Shown here one piece after another: positions 52,282 to 62,444 of a stretch of 64,000 nucleotides of DNA (positions within the stretch are counted from its first letter, which is position 1; every line of letters starts with the position of its first letter). Under the pieces are notes generated by a model. That model was not told the origin of the DNA, made no database searches, and saw only the letters and a program-made list of their open reading frames with translations. Source of the stretch: Moellerella sp963519845 (GTDB taxonomy: Bacteria > Pseudomonadota > Gammaproteobacteria > Enterobacterales > Enterobacteriaceae); assembly GCA_963519845.1 (NCBI GenBank), contig CAUQNX010000006.1, positions 111,754-175,753 of the forward strand. Direction: 5' to 3'. The translations under genes were made by a program, and so were the position numbers.

Positions 52282-52830
52282 GTGTTTGATATAGGCTTTA
52301 GTGAACTACTATTAGTTGCCGTCATTGGCCTAGTTGTACTAGGGCCTGAGCGTTTGCCGGTAGCAGTCAGAACTGTTGCTGGCTGGATTCGTGCGATGCG
52401 TTCTTTGGCAACTAACGTACAAAATGAACTGAATCAGGAGCTCAAGTTACAGGAGCTACAACAAAGCTTGAAAAAAGTTGAGGAAAAAGTGGGGTTGGAA
52501 ACTCTCTCTCCTGAGCTAAAAGAGTCTATGGATGAACTACGTCAAGCAGCGCAATCCCTGAAAAAAGAGTATGATTCTTCCACCAATAGTGTTGAAGATG
52601 GTTTAAATAAAGCTAAGGAAGTGATCGAACAAGTCGAGAGCGATACTAAAAAAGCATCGTTCCCCGCCGAAGAGACTAAAGGCTCTGATCCTGATATTGC
52701 AGCAAAAAGGGCCGCTGTCGTTGAAGCGTCACAAGCAACTAAAAATGCCAATACGGATTCAGACACATCAAATACTAACGCAACAATAGATGTGAAGAAA
52801 AGTTCTCACCAAACTCATAGTGAACCCTAA
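52282..52830 (+). CDS. tatB: Sec-independent translocase subunit TatB (GTG start)
   Basis: 182 residues. N-terminal membrane helix with FDIGFSELLLVAVIGLVVLGPERLP (the conserved Glu and GPERLP motif), followed by an amphipathic helix and long charged tail. Forms the TatBC receptor for twin-arginine signal peptides. GTG 52282 is 4 nt after the tatA stop; AGCAGG in the tatA end serves as ribosome-binding site. Confidence 0.95.
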   Translation: MFDIGFSELLLVAVIGLVVLGPERLPVAVRTVAGWIRAMRSLATNVQNELNQELKLQELQQSLKKVEEKVGLETLSPELKESMDELRQAAQSLKKEYDSSTNSVEDGLNKAKEVIEQVESDTKKASFPAEETKGSDPDIAAKRAAVVEASQATKNANTDSDTSNTNATIDVKKSSHQTHSEP

Positions 52831-52832
52831 AT

Positions 52833-53615
52833 ATGGCAGTCAATGATACACAACCTCTTATTAGTCATCTGATAGAGTTAAGAAAACGCTTACTCAACTG
52901 TGTAATTGCCGTCTTGGTCGTTTTCTTTGCTTTAGCCTATTTTTCTAATGATATCTATCGGTTAGTTGCAGCTCCTTTGATTGATAAACTCCCTGTTGGC
53001 TCTCAAATGAGTGCCACCGATGTTGCATCGACCTTCTTTACTCCGATTAAATTGACCATCATGGTCTCGGTATTTATTTCGATTCCAGTTATCCTGTATC
53101 AAATATGGGCTTTTATCGCACCAGCGCTCTATAAACATGAACGCAAGCTGATGTTGCCACTCTTAGTTTCAAGTAGCTTCTTATTCTACTTGGGGATGGC
53201 ATTTGCTTATTTTGTTGTATTCCCTCTAGCTTTTGGCTTTTTTGTCAAAACAACGCCTGATAGTGTTAACTTTATTCCTGACATCACCAAATACTTAAGT
53301 TTTGTCATGACTCTGTTTATGGCATTTGGTGCCGCTTTTGAAGTGCCTATTGCGATTATCTTGCTCTGCTGGACTGGTGTCACAACACCTAAATCATTAA
53401 AACAAAAAAGACCTTATATTCTGGTTGGGGCCTTTATTGTCGGCATGTTCTTAACACCACCTGATGTTTTATCTCAGACATTATTGGCTGTACCTATGTA
53501 TTTATTGTTTGAACTTGGTGTATTGCTGTCAAATTTTTATGTCGGTAAAGGGCGTAAAGATTATCGTGAGCAAGAAGACCGAGAAGAGCAAGAAAATGCA
53601 CAAAAAGAAGAATAG
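52833..53615 (+). CDS. tatC: Sec-independent translocase subunit TatC
   Basis: 260 residues with six membrane helices; N-terminal HLIELRKRLLN signal-binding motif and the conserved Glu region. Recognises the RR signal with TatB. Two bases after the tatB stop. tatD, which follows in E. coli, is absent; a terminator and convergent rfaH come next. Confidence 0.96.
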   Translation: MAVNDTQPLISHLIELRKRLLNCVIAVLVVFFALAYFSNDIYRLVAAPLIDKLPVGSQMSATDVASTFFTPIKLTIMVSVFISIPVILYQIWAFIAPALYKHERKLMLPLLVSSSFLFYLGMAFAYFVVFPLAFGFFVKTTPDSVNFIPDITKYLSFVMTLFMAFGAAFEVPIAIILLCWTGVTTPKSLKQKRPYILVGAFIVGMFLTPPDVLSQTLLAVPMYLLFELGVLLSNFYVGKGRKDYREQEDREEQENAQKEE

Positions 53616-53637
53616 ATAGGCTTAATAAAACGCATCA

Positions 53638-53667
53638 AAAAAGGCACCTTAACGGGTGCCTTTTACT
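53638..53667. terminator. tatC terminator facing rfaH
   Basis: AAGGCACC (53641-53648) pairs with GGTGCCTT (53655-53662); A-run before, TTTTACTTTT after. Bidirectional between convergent genes. Confidence 0.88.
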
Positions 53668-53713
53668 TTTCTACTTAGAGTTAAAATTCCATCTTTGTTA
53701 AGGGATTTAACTC

Positions 53714-54208
53714 TTAGCTATCCGCTTTTTTAAACTGTCGATTATCCAGTGACTTAGGTACCCTTTGGTTTAGTATAGTAATAAACAATATTGAACGTTT
53801 CTCACCATCGGGTTCTTGATAGATGGCCTGAATACCTTTAAAAATACCGTCCATAATAGTCACCACATCTCCCGGTTCGGGTATTAGAGGGGAAACAGCA
53901 TGGGGCATTACCGCCAATTTGAGAGCTTGAATAATATCTTCAGGGACAATCGTTGGATATTGACCAAATCGGACAAAATGACTAACGCCACGTGTCGATT
54001 GGATAGTAGTAGTATGAATTTTCTCATGATCAAACTTAACAAAAAGGTAATTTGGAAAAAGTGCTTCAATCACTTTTACTCTTTTTCCTCTGACGACCTT
54101 CTCGATTTCGACCATAGGTGTTATACAATTTACACTCTGTCTATTAAGGTGGTCTATGGCTCGTTCAACTTGACCGCGCTTACAGTATAGAAGGTACCAA
54201 TTTTCCAT
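53714..54208 (-). CDS. rfaH: Transcription antitermination protein RfaH
   Basis: 164 residues (E. coli 162). N-terminal NGN domain (MENWYLLYCKRGQVERA) binds RNA polymerase at ops sites; C-terminal KOW/alpha-helical domain (DVVTIMDGIFKGIQAIY). Needed for long surface-polysaccharide operons. Convergent with tatC. No ops element was seen in the window. Confidence 0.95.
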   Translation of the reverse strand: MENWYLLYCKRGQVERAIDHLNRQSVNCITPMVEIEKVVRGKRVKVIEALFPNYLFVKFDHEKIHTTTIQSTRGVSHFVRFGQYPTIVPEDIIQALKLAVMPHAVSPLIPEPGDVVTIMDGIFKGIQAIYQEPDGEKRSILFITILNQRVPKSLDNRQFKKADS

Positions 54209-54352
54209 GTTTTAGACCCATAATAGAATTAACCAAACTATGATATCAAATAGAACTACAAAATGTGACTAAAACACAGTTTAGCAATATTATTATTTCA
54301 AATAACAGATAATGATGAATAGCTAATATTTTTATACATAACAGGAGTGTTC

Positions 54353-55078
54353 ATGGATATTTTTTTGTTAAGCAATGGCAAATTACCCAATAACCCATTA
54401 TTACTGAGCTATGCTCTGCCACGTATTCATGCGGTGATTGAAGAGAAAAAAATCACTTCTGCGGTATTGATCCCTTATGCGCTATTACGTGGCGATCATA
54501 ATCAACGGGCAAAGGAGCTCAGCACTTCATTAGGTATAAATGTCTCTTCTATTGATAATTTTGATGATCCGATCAAAGCGATAGAACAAGCTGAATGCAT
54601 TCTAGTGAGTGGCGGTAATACTTGGTGGCTAAATAAATGTTTACATGAAAAAGGCCTGATTGTTGCTATTCAACGTGCCGTACGTGAACGTGATACCCTG
54701 TATATTGGTTGGAGCGCAGGTTGTAATGTCGCTACTCCGAGTATTCGTACTACAAATGATATGCCAGTTAGTAATGCGGTGATTATGCCTTCATTAGGTC
54801 TATTCCCGTTACAGATCAACCCTCACTATATTGATGCCAGTATCTCTGGTCATATGGGTGAAACTCGTGATGAGCGCTTAGCTGAATTCTGCCTGATTAA
54901 CCCAAGCGAATTAGTTATTGCGATACGTGAGGGAAGTGGATTCCAGATTCAAGGTAATCAACTCACTTATTTTAGTGGCAAACAAGAAGGTTTTAAGCTA
55001 TTTCAACACAATCAAACTTATGCTGAGCAGTTTGATACCTTGGCATTGGCCGACTATGTTCCATTCGATTGCCAGTAA
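54353..55078 (+). CDS. pepE: Alpha-aspartyl dipeptidase (peptidase E)
   Basis: 241 residues (E. coli PepE 229). Serine peptidase family S51; nucleophile Ser in GWSAGCNVA; SGGNTWWL upstream. Hydrolyses Asp-X dipeptides. Start ATG 54353 with AGGAG (54343-54347); a GTG at 54347 overlaps that site. Accessory relative to the E. coli rfaH-ubiD interval. Confidence 0.92.
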   Translation: MDIFLLSNGKLPNNPLLLSYALPRIHAVIEEKKITSAVLIPYALLRGDHNQRAKELSTSLGINVSSIDNFDDPIKAIEQAECILVSGGNTWWLNKCLHEKGLIVAIQRAVRERDTLYIGWSAGCNVATPSIRTTNDMPVSNAVIMPSLGLFPLQINPHYIDASISGHMGETRDERLAEFCLINPSELVIAIREGSGFQIQGNQLTYFSGKQEGFKLFQHNQTYAEQFDTLALADYVPFDCQ

Positions 55079-55173
55079 AAATAGACTGATTTTTCAGTGA
55101 CTAATTTGTTAGCTTGTAACACCAGCTGGACACTTTATAATAAAGTTCCCCCTGCAAACGTAAAAAGAGAATA

Positions 55174-56646
55174 ATGAAATACCGTGATCTCAGAGAGTTC
55201 CTTTCACTATTAGAAAAGAAAGGCGAATTAAAGCGCATTACCATGGAAGTAGATCCTTACTTGGAAATGACGGAAATTTCAGACCGAACATTACGAGCAG
55301 GGGGCCCAGCGCTGTTGTTTGAAAATCCGAAAGGCTATGACATACCCGTTCTTTGTAACTTGTTTGGTACGGCCAAACGAGTGGCAATGGGAATGGGCCA
55401 AGAAGATGTTAAAGCTCTGCATGATGTAGGTCGATTACTGGCATTTTTAAAAGAGCCTGATCCACCGAAGGGTTTCCGCGATCTATTTGATAAATTACCA
55501 AAATTCAAACAAATTTTAAATATGCCTGCCAAGCGATTGAGTTCAGCACCTTGCCAAGAGCAAATCTGGACGGGGGAGGATGTCGATCTTTCTCGCATAC
55601 CCGTTATGCACTGTTGGCCGGAAGATGCTGCACCTTTAATAACCTGGGGCCTTACGGTTACTAAGGGGCCTTACAAAGAGCGCCAAAATCTGGGTATTTA
55701 TCGCCAGCAAGTGTTGGCCAAAAATAAACTAATCATGCGATGGTTATCTCATCGTGGTGGTGCGCTTGATTTTCAAGAGTGGTGCGAGACGCATCCCGGT
55801 GAACGTTTCCCCGTTGCGGTGGCACTCGGTGCGGACCCCGCGACTATCCTAGCGGCGGTCACGCCTATTCCCGATACCCTATCTGAATATGCCTTTGCGG
55901 GGCTGCTCAGAGGGAATAAATCGGAAGTAGTAAAATGTATTTCAAACGATCTTGAAGTCCCTGCGGGTGCGGAAATTATCTTAGAGGGCTATATCGAGCC
56001 GGGAGAGATGGCACCGGAAGGACCTTATGGCGATCACACGGGATATTATAATGAAGTTGATAGCTTCCCCGTCTTTACCGTCACCCATATTACCCAGCGT
56101 CCCGATCCTATTTATCATTCCACTTATACCGGAAGGCCGCCGGATGAACCTGCTGTGCTCGGGGTTGCACTTAATGAAGTGCTAGTACCAATTTTACAAA
56201 AACAGTTCCCAGAAATTATCGATTTCTATTTGCCGCCTGAAGGTTGTTCATATCGAATGGCGGTTGTGACGATGAAAAAACAATATCCGGGGCATGCAAA
56301 GCGCGTGATGATGGGGGTCTGGTCCTATTTACGCCAATTTATGTATACAAAATTTGTTATTGTTTGTGATGACGATATTAATGCACGTGATTGGAATGAT
56401 GTTATGTGGGCAATCACCACTCGAATGGATCCAGCTCGTGATACTGTTATGATCGAAAATACCCCAATCGACTATTTGGATTTTGCTTCACCTATCTCTG
56501 GACTAGGCTCAAAAATGGGATTAGATGCAACCAATAAATGGCCTGGAGAGACCGACAGAGAGTGGGGAAGGCCGATAGTCATGACAGAGGAAATCAAATC
56601 TCGCGTAGATATGATCTGGGATAAATTGAACATAATAGATAAATAA
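55174..56646 (+). CDS. ubiD: 4-hydroxy-3-polyprenylbenzoate decarboxylase
   Basis: 490 residues (E. coli 497). prFMN-dependent decarboxylase of ubiquinone synthesis. Conserved EGYIEPGEMAPEGPYGDHTGYY contains the catalytic E-R-E region (EPGEMAPEGP), with the flavin-binding region around KNKLIMRW. AAGAGA upstream of ATG 55174. Cotranscribed with fre (10-nt gap). Confidence 0.96.
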   Translation: MKYRDLREFLSLLEKKGELKRITMEVDPYLEMTEISDRTLRAGGPALLFENPKGYDIPVLCNLFGTAKRVAMGMGQEDVKALHDVGRLLAFLKEPDPPKGFRDLFDKLPKFKQILNMPAKRLSSAPCQEQIWTGEDVDLSRIPVMHCWPEDAAPLITWGLTVTKGPYKERQNLGIYRQQVLAKNKLIMRWLSHRGGALDFQEWCETHPGERFPVAVALGADPATILAAVTPIPDTLSEYAFAGLLRGNKSEVVKCISNDLEVPAGAEIILEGYIEPGEMAPEGPYGDHTGYYNEVDSFPVFTVTHITQRPDPIYHSTYTGRPPDEPAVLGVALNEVLVPILQKQFPEIIDFYLPPEGCSYRMAVVTMKKQYPGHAKRVMMGVWSYLRQFMYTKFVIVCDDDINARDWNDVMWAITTRMDPARDTVMIENTPIDYLDFASPISGLGSKMGLDATNKWPGETDREWGRPIVMTEEIKSRVDMIWDKLNIIDK

Positions 56647-56656
56647 GAGGGTATTC

Positions 56657-57358
56657 ATGGAAACGTTAAGTTGCAAAGTGGCTTCCGTTGAATCGATGAC
56701 AGATACCGTTTATCGCGTGATCTTATCACCTGACGGTCAATTTGATTTTAAAGCGGGACAATATTTGCTGGTTGTCATGGACGAACGTGATAAAAGACCC
56801 TTTTCAATGGCGTCAATTCCGTCAAATAAAGAGACAATTGAGCTGCATATTGGTGCTTCTGAAATTAATCTTTATGCGATGGCGGTGATGGATCGCATTC
56901 TCGAGCAAAAATATATCAATATCGATATTCCCCATGGCAAAGCATGGTTTCGGGAACAGAGTGAAAATCCAATCATCTTAATTGCGGGCGGAACTGGGTT
57001 CTCTTATACTCACTCGATCCTTCTGGCTGCGCTGAAAGAAAATCCTTTACGGGATATTACCTTCTATTGGGGAGGGCGTGAGTTAGCTCATTTGTATGAT
57101 CTCAATAAGTTGCAGGCACTTTCAGAGAGCTACCCTAATTTGAATGTTATTCCTGTTGTTGAACAGCCGGATGATAACTGGCGTGGCAGAACAGGCACTG
57201 TTTTGAGTGCAGTATTGGATGACTTCGGTGATCTCTCTACGCAAGATATCTATATTGCAGGGCGTTTTGAAATGGCAAAGGCGGCACGTGAGCGCTTTTG
57301 TAATGAGCGAAATGCCAAGTCAGAGCAATTGTACGGTGATGCATTCGAGTTTATTTGA
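56657..57358 (+). CDS. fre: NAD(P)H-flavin reductase
   Basis: 233 residues, same as E. coli Fre. Ferredoxin-NADP reductase fold: RPFSMAS flavin-binding motif at 49-55 and AGGTGFSYTHSI pyridine-nucleotide motif. Supplies reduced flavin; in the ubiD neighbourhood it may support prFMN chemistry. GAGGG upstream of ATG 56657. Confidence 0.96.
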   Translation: METLSCKVASVESMTDTVYRVILSPDGQFDFKAGQYLLVVMDERDKRPFSMASIPSNKETIELHIGASEINLYAMAVMDRILEQKYINIDIPHGKAWFREQSENPIILIAGGTGFSYTHSILLAALKENPLRDITFYWGGRELAHLYDLNKLQALSESYPNLNVIPVVEQPDDNWRGRTGTVLSAVLDDFGDLSTQDIYIAGRFEMAKAARERFCNERNAKSEQLYGDAFEFI

Positions 57359-57424
57359 TCGAATTGAAAAAACGTTCGAAAACCGTCAATAATTTGGCGA
57401 AAATATTGAGTATAATCTTTAGAA

Positions 57425-57451
57425 TTCCCCGCCCAGCAGGACGGGGTTTTA
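57425..57451 (+). terminator. ubiD-fre terminator
   Basis: CCCCG (57427-57431) pairs with CGGGG (57442-57446), extended by two further C-G pairs around one mismatch, then TTTTA. Confidence 0.75.
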
Positions 57452-57483
57452 CCATATATCAACTAAATGCCATCGAAAATAGT

Positions 57484-58650
57484 TTACAAGCGTTCAATAA
57501 TCGTCGCGATCCCCTGCCCGAAGCCAATACACATAGTCGCTAAACCAAATTGTTTATCTTGCTGTTCAAGTTGATTAAGCAGTGTCGTTGTTATCCGAGT
57601 TCCTGAGCAACCTAATGGGTGACCTAATGCGATGGCGCCGCCATAGGTATTCACTTTGCTATCGATTTGGCTATCAGAGAGATTAAAGCCCTTTAAGCAA
57701 GCTAGGGCTTGTGCGGCAAACGCTTCATTTAATTCAATAAGATCTATATCTGATAGTGACAACTTGGCACGTTTGAGAGCCAGCTCAGATGCGGGTACTG
57801 GGCCATACCCCATAATAGAGGGGTCACAGCCAACAATTGCCATCGAGCGGATACGGGCGCGGGGTTTTAATCCTCTCTGTTGTGCATAGCTTTCGCTGGT
57901 CAGTAACATAGCCGAAGCACCATCGGCTAATGCTGAGGAGTTTCCCGCAGTGACTGTCCCTTTGGCAGGATCAAAAGCGGGGCGCAATGCACTAAGTTGA
58001 TGAATATCGGCATCAAATCGGATCACTTCATCATAATCCATTAAAATAAGATCGCCTTCGATGTTATGCCCTTCAGTAGCAAGGATCTCACGATTAAAAT
58101 AACCTTTTTGAGTTGCTTGGGTTGCTCTTGTATGTGACCTTAATGCGAATTCATCTTGCTGTTCTCGGCTAATTTTATATTGGTCAGCGAGCATTTCTGC
58201 CGTTAAGCCCATAGCACCTGCGGCTTTAGCAATTTTAAGTGTCAGCTTAGGATTGAAATCTATTCCATGCGTCATTGGGATATGACCCATATGTTCGACT
58301 CCGCCAACTAAAATTGAGTTGGCATCACCAGTCATTATCACTCGGCTTGCATCATGGATTGCTTGCATAGATGAACCACATAGTCGATTGACGGTCACCG
58401 CAGGGACTGAGTGTGGAATATCAGTAAGCAGAGCCGCAATACGGGCGATATTAAATCCTTGCTCCAAGGTTTGCTGAACACATCCCCATATAATATCGTT
58501 GAGCTCATTTTTGTTTGCCTGAGGATTTCGGCGTAAAATCTGCTCCATTAAATGAGCGGAAAGTGTTTCAGCTCGAACATGGCGAAATACCCCACCTTTA
58601 GAACGCCCCATAGGTGTACGGATCGCATCAATAATGACGATATTTTCCAT
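57484..58650 (-). CDS. fadA: 3-ketoacyl-CoA thiolase
   Basis: 388 residues (E. coli FadA 387). Thiolase with nucleophile Cys91 in NRLCGSSMQ, His in GHPLGCSGTR and the second Cys in CIGFGQG near residue 374. Beta-subunit of the beta-oxidation complex. Lies 4 nt after fadB on the minus strand; cotranscribed. Confidence 0.96.
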   Translation of the reverse strand: MENIVIIDAIRTPMGRSKGGVFRHVRAETLSAHLMEQILRRNPQANKNELNDIIWGCVQQTLEQGFNIARIAALLTDIPHSVPAVTVNRLCGSSMQAIHDASRVIMTGDANSILVGGVEHMGHIPMTHGIDFNPKLTLKIAKAAGAMGLTAEMLADQYKISREQQDEFALRSHTRATQATQKGYFNREILATEGHNIEGDLILMDYDEVIRFDADIHQLSALRPAFDPAKGTVTAGNSSALADGASAMLLTSESYAQQRGLKPRARIRSMAIVGCDPSIMGYGPVPASELALKRAKLSLSDIDLIELNEAFAAQALACLKGFNLSDSQIDSKVNTYGGAIALGHPLGCSGTRITTTLLNQLEQQDKQFGLATMCIGFGQGIATIIERL

Positions 58651-58654
58651 GTTG

Positions 58655-60847
58655 TTAGCCTCTCACTGTTTTATCAATATCGATAGCAACCTTCAGGGGT
58701 TGCGGATAGTAGCCCGAATTGAGCGCCGCTTTTTGTTTAAGGCCTTCAGTTGGCTGATAGAGTAGCCCTAAGTGTGAATAAGCTGCAATTGATGCCAAAT
58801 AGTTATCAATACCCATATTTTCCAGATAGCGAAAAACACCGCCGCGAAAAGGAGGAAATCCTAAGCCATAAACCAATGCAATATCGGCTTCCGCAGGAGA
58901 TTGGATGATCCCTTCTTCAAGACAAAGTATCACTTCGTTGATCATTGGGATCATCATGCGTTGGATAATTTCATCATCGGTAAATGAATTTTTGGATTGC
59001 TGAATATTTGCAATTAACTCATCGGATAAAGGATCAATGGACTTAACGGGTTTACCTTTTTTATCAGCTTGATATTGATAAAATCCTCGGCCATTCTTTT
59101 GCCCTAAACGCTGTTGCTCAAAAAATAGGTCAATGACATTGTTATCTGCAAGACTGAGGCGATTAGGAAAACCAGCGGCCATAACTTGTAGTGCGTGATG
59201 AGCCGTATCAATGCCAATGACATCAAGCAAATAGGCAGGACCCATTGGCCAACCAAACTCTTTTTCCATCACTTTATCAATCTGTTTGAAGTCGGCACCA
59301 TCTTGGATAAGAAGAGAAAAACCAGCTAGATAAGGGAAAAGGACACGATTTACAAAAAAGCCAGGGCAGTCATTAACCACAATAGGTGTTTTGCCCATTT
59401 GTTGGGCATAGGCAACCACGGTCGAAATAGTATTATCGGCAGTTTGTTTGCCGCGAATAATTTCAACAAGAGGCATTCGGTGGACAGGATTGAAAAAGTG
59501 CATGCCACAGAAATTTTCTGGCCGTTTTAATGATCGCGCTAATTCAGTAATTGAAATCGTGGATGTATTTGATGTAAGAATGGCATCATCACGAATATAT
59601 AATTCGGTTTCGGCTAATACAGCTGATTTGATTTTGGCATTTTCAACAACCGCTTCAATAATGATATCCACATCCTCTATTCCTGCATATTTAATCGAAG
59701 GATGAATAGAAGATAAGGTTTTAGCCATCTCTACGGCGGATATTTTCTTGCGCTCAAATTGGTTACTCAGTAATTTTTCAGCTTCTTGCAAACCTAATAT
59801 TAAGGCATTTTCACTGATATCCTTCATAAAAACAGGAACACCTTTACTAGCCGATTGATAGGCTATCCCTCCACCCATAATACCCGCCCCTAGTACGGCG
59901 GCTTGGTTAGGACGCTTAATATTTTTGCCGTACTGTTTAGCTATAGACTTAATATATTGATCATTAAGAAACAGACCGACTAATGCTTGTGCGGCACTAC
60001 TATGAGCGAGAGGAACAAATGCGCTAGTCTCATGCTTTAACGCTTCATCACGCGAGCAATTAGCGGCTTTTTCGATCGTCATTACCGCGGCGAGTGGCGC
60101 AGGATAGTGCTTGCCTGCGACCGCCATTACCGTACCTTTCGCCACAGTAAAGCTCATTAATTGTTCTATGTGGCTTAGCTGTAGTGGCTTAAGTTTAGGC
60201 TGGCGCGCTTTTTTCCAATTCAACTTGCCAGCAATGGCTTGATCAATTAGTTTTATCGCCGAAGGAATAAGCTGCTCTACGGGGACGATAGCGTTAATTA
60301 AACCTAATTTAAGTGCCTCATCTGCCTCAATATTTTTACCTGTGGTGATCATCTTTAGCGCGCTATCTGTACCAATTAAACGGGGTAAGCGCACTGAGCC
60401 ACCAAAGCCGGGCATGATGCCAAGTTTAGTTTCAGGTAATGCAATAGTGATATCGGGAGAACCAATGCGGAAATCAGTCGCTAAGATACATTCACAGCCG
60501 CCACCTAGAGCATAGCCATTAATTGCCGAAACTGTTGGCAGAGGCAGATCTTCAAGGCGATTAAAAATATGGTTGGTATATTCGAGCCAGCGAGTGAGTT
60601 GCTCTGCAGGGGCATCAAAGAGTGACAGGAACTCTTTGATATCCGCACCCATAATAAAAGCTGGTTTACTTGAGCGTAAAATAAGGCCAGTTAATTCAGG
60701 TAATTGCTCTAAGGAAGTGACCGCTTTATCGAGTGAGGCAACCGTTTTTGTATCCAGTATATTGATTGGACCTGATGCATTGAATATCAGTTCTGCGATT
60801 CCTGTTTTTATCCAGCGGACTTCAATAGTGTCACTTTGATAAAGCAT
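58655..60847 (-). CDS. fadB: Fatty acid oxidation complex alpha subunit
   Basis: 730 residues (E. coli 729). Enoyl-CoA hydratase domain (1-190) with catalytic Glu119 and Glu139 (GGGCE and LPETKLG), a linker, and the 3-hydroxyacyl-CoA dehydrogenase domain with Rossmann LGAGIMGGG (about 320-328) and the His in GMHFFNPV. The family also has isomerase activity. The FadR operator lies 34-50 bp upstream. Divergent from pepQ. Confidence 0.97.
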   Translation of the reverse strand: MLYQSDTIEVRWIKTGIAELIFNASGPINILDTKTVASLDKAVTSLEQLPELTGLILRSSKPAFIMGADIKEFLSLFDAPAEQLTRWLEYTNHIFNRLEDLPLPTVSAINGYALGGGCECILATDFRIGSPDITIALPETKLGIMPGFGGSVRLPRLIGTDSALKMITTGKNIEADEALKLGLINAIVPVEQLIPSAIKLIDQAIAGKLNWKKARQPKLKPLQLSHIEQLMSFTVAKGTVMAVAGKHYPAPLAAVMTIEKAANCSRDEALKHETSAFVPLAHSSAAQALVGLFLNDQYIKSIAKQYGKNIKRPNQAAVLGAGIMGGGIAYQSASKGVPVFMKDISENALILGLQEAEKLLSNQFERKKISAVEMAKTLSSIHPSIKYAGIEDVDIIIEAVVENAKIKSAVLAETELYIRDDAILTSNTSTISITELARSLKRPENFCGMHFFNPVHRMPLVEIIRGKQTADNTISTVVAYAQQMGKTPIVVNDCPGFFVNRVLFPYLAGFSLLIQDGADFKQIDKVMEKEFGWPMGPAYLLDVIGIDTAHHALQVMAAGFPNRLSLADNNVIDLFFEQQRLGQKNGRGFYQYQADKKGKPVKSIDPLSDELIANIQQSKNSFTDDEIIQRMMIPMINEVILCLEEGIIQSPAEADIALVYGLGFPPFRGGVFRYLENMGIDNYLASIAAYSHLGLLYQPTEGLKQKAALNSGYYPQPLKVAIDIDKTVRG

Positions 60848-60880
60848 AAAGTTCCCCTTGTAATTAATGCTTATTTAATA

Positions 60881-60897
60881 ATCTGGTATGACCAGAT
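60881..60897. promoter_or_regulatory. FadR operator of fadBA
   Basis: ATCTGGTATGACCAGAT: 7-bp arms ATCTGGT/ACCAGAT, differing from the E. coli fadB site by about one base. FadR repression is relieved by long-chain acyl-CoA. Confidence 0.88.
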
Positions 60898-61109
60898 TTT
60901 CTTGAGTGTGATTATTTTGTTAAAAAATTGCAAATAAATAATAAATAAACTGGAATGGGGATCACATTGAAAGTAAATAATGGGCTTTTAGTATACTTAA
61001 TATTTATGATAATCATGTGGTTATGTCTAATTTGATATGAATTCATACCCGAAGGTTAGGCTAACGTGCTAAGCTTGAATCCTCTGAGATAAATAGAAAG
61101 GTTAAGGCA

Positions 61110-62444
61110 ATGGAAAAATTAGCGGTAGTTTACTCTGAACATATCAAAACCTTACAGGAAAGAACTCAGCAAGTTTTGCAGCGAAGTGAACTAGACGCCA
61201 TACTCATTCATTCAGGGGAACCGCTACGTGTTTTCCTCGATGATTGTGATTATCCCTTTAAAACGAACCCCCATTTTAAAGCTTGGGTACCAGTGACCGA
61301 TGTTCCTCATTGTTGGCTATTGGTTGATGGTATTAATAAGCCCAAATTATGGTTTTATTCTCCCGTTGATTATTGGCATAGTGTCGAGCCGTTGCCCGAG
61401 GCTTTCTGGACAAAAGAAATTGAGTTGATTCATCTTAAAAATGCCGATGATATCACTGGATTATTAAGTCAATTATCGAAAGAAAATTTAGCCTATATTG
61501 GCGAGGCGACAGAGAAAGCCAATGCATTGGGTATTCGCCAGCAAAATATCAATCCAAAACCTGTTTTAGATTATTATCATTATCACCGTTCATATAAGAC
61601 AGAGTATGAACTCTACTGTATGCGTGAAGCACAAAAAATGGCGGTTAATGGCCATCTTTCTGCTTATGATGCTTTTAAAGCGGAAGTCAGTGAATTTGAT
61701 ATAAATATTAGCTATTTACAAGCGACAGGTCAGCGAGATACCCAAGTTCCTTATGGCAATATTATCGCGCTTAATGAAAATGCCGCTGTTTTGCACTACA
61801 CCAAATTACAGCAAGATGTGCCAAGCGAGTTTAGAAGTTTCTTGATCGATGCAGGGGCAGAATATAATGGATATGCCGCTGATATCACTAGAACTTATGC
61901 AGCAAAAAGTAAATCTGAATTTGCTGAATTAGTTAAAGAGTTAAATAGTGCACAGCTTGCCTTGATCGACTCAATAAAATCCGGTGTACGCTATACTGAT
62001 TACCATGTTGATATGCATGTTAGAATAGCTAAAATTTTGATTAAACATGAAATTGTAACTGGTGTTAGCAAAGAAGTTATGGTGGAAAAAGGGCTAACAA
62101 CACCTTTCCTCCCTCATGGACTCGGCCATCCACTAGGGCTACAAGTGCATGATGCAGCAGGATTTATGCAAGATGAAAATGGAACACTATTAGCGGCACC
62201 AAAAATGTATCCTTTCTTAAGATGCACGCGCATAGTGGAGCCAGGCATGGTGTTAACCATTGAGCCTGGTTTGTACTTTATTGAATCATTACTGGCCCCA
62301 TGGCGCGAAAATGAGTTTAAAGCGAATTTCAATTGGCATAAAATTGAGCAGCTGAAACCTTATGGTGGGATACGTATTGAAGATAATATTATCATTCATC
62401 ATAATCGTATTGAGAATATGACGAGAGATTTGCATTTACCTTAA
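61110..62444 (+). CDS. pepQ: Xaa-Pro dipeptidase
   Basis: 444 residues (E. coli PepQ 443). Metallopeptidase M24: metal ligands in DAGAEYNGYAADITRTY (two Asp), PHGLGHPLG (His), TIEPGLYF (Glu) and GIRIEDN (Glu). Hydrolyses X-Pro dipeptides. Its TAA overlaps the yigZ ATG (TAATG), coupling translation. Divergent from fadB. Confidence 0.96.
   Translation: MEKLAVVYSEHIKTLQERTQQVLQRSELDAILIHSGEPLRVFLDDCDYPFKTNPHFKAWVPVTDVPHCWLLVDGINKPKLWFYSPVDYWHSVEPLPEAFWTKEIELIHLKNADDITGLLSQLSKENLAYIGEATEKANALGIRQQNINPKPVLDYYHYHRSYKTEYELYCMREAQKMAVNGHLSAYDAFKAEVSEFDINISYLQATGQRDTQVPYGNIIALNENAAVLHYTKLQQDVPSEFRSFLIDAGAEYNGYAADITRTYAAKSKSEFAELVKELNSAQLALIDSIKSGVRYTDYHVDMHVRIAKILIKHEIVTGVSKEVMVEKGLTTPFLPHGLGHPLGLQVHDAAGFMQDENGTLLAAPKMYPFLRCTRIVEPGMVLTIEPGLYFIESLLAPWRENEFKANFNWHKIEQLKPYGGIRIEDNIIIHHNRIENMTRDLHLP

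Noticed and set aside
54250..54290. CRP site upstream of pepE (TGTGACTAAAACACAG)
   Set aside because: The half-sites are spaced by five instead of six bases, and the second half is poor.
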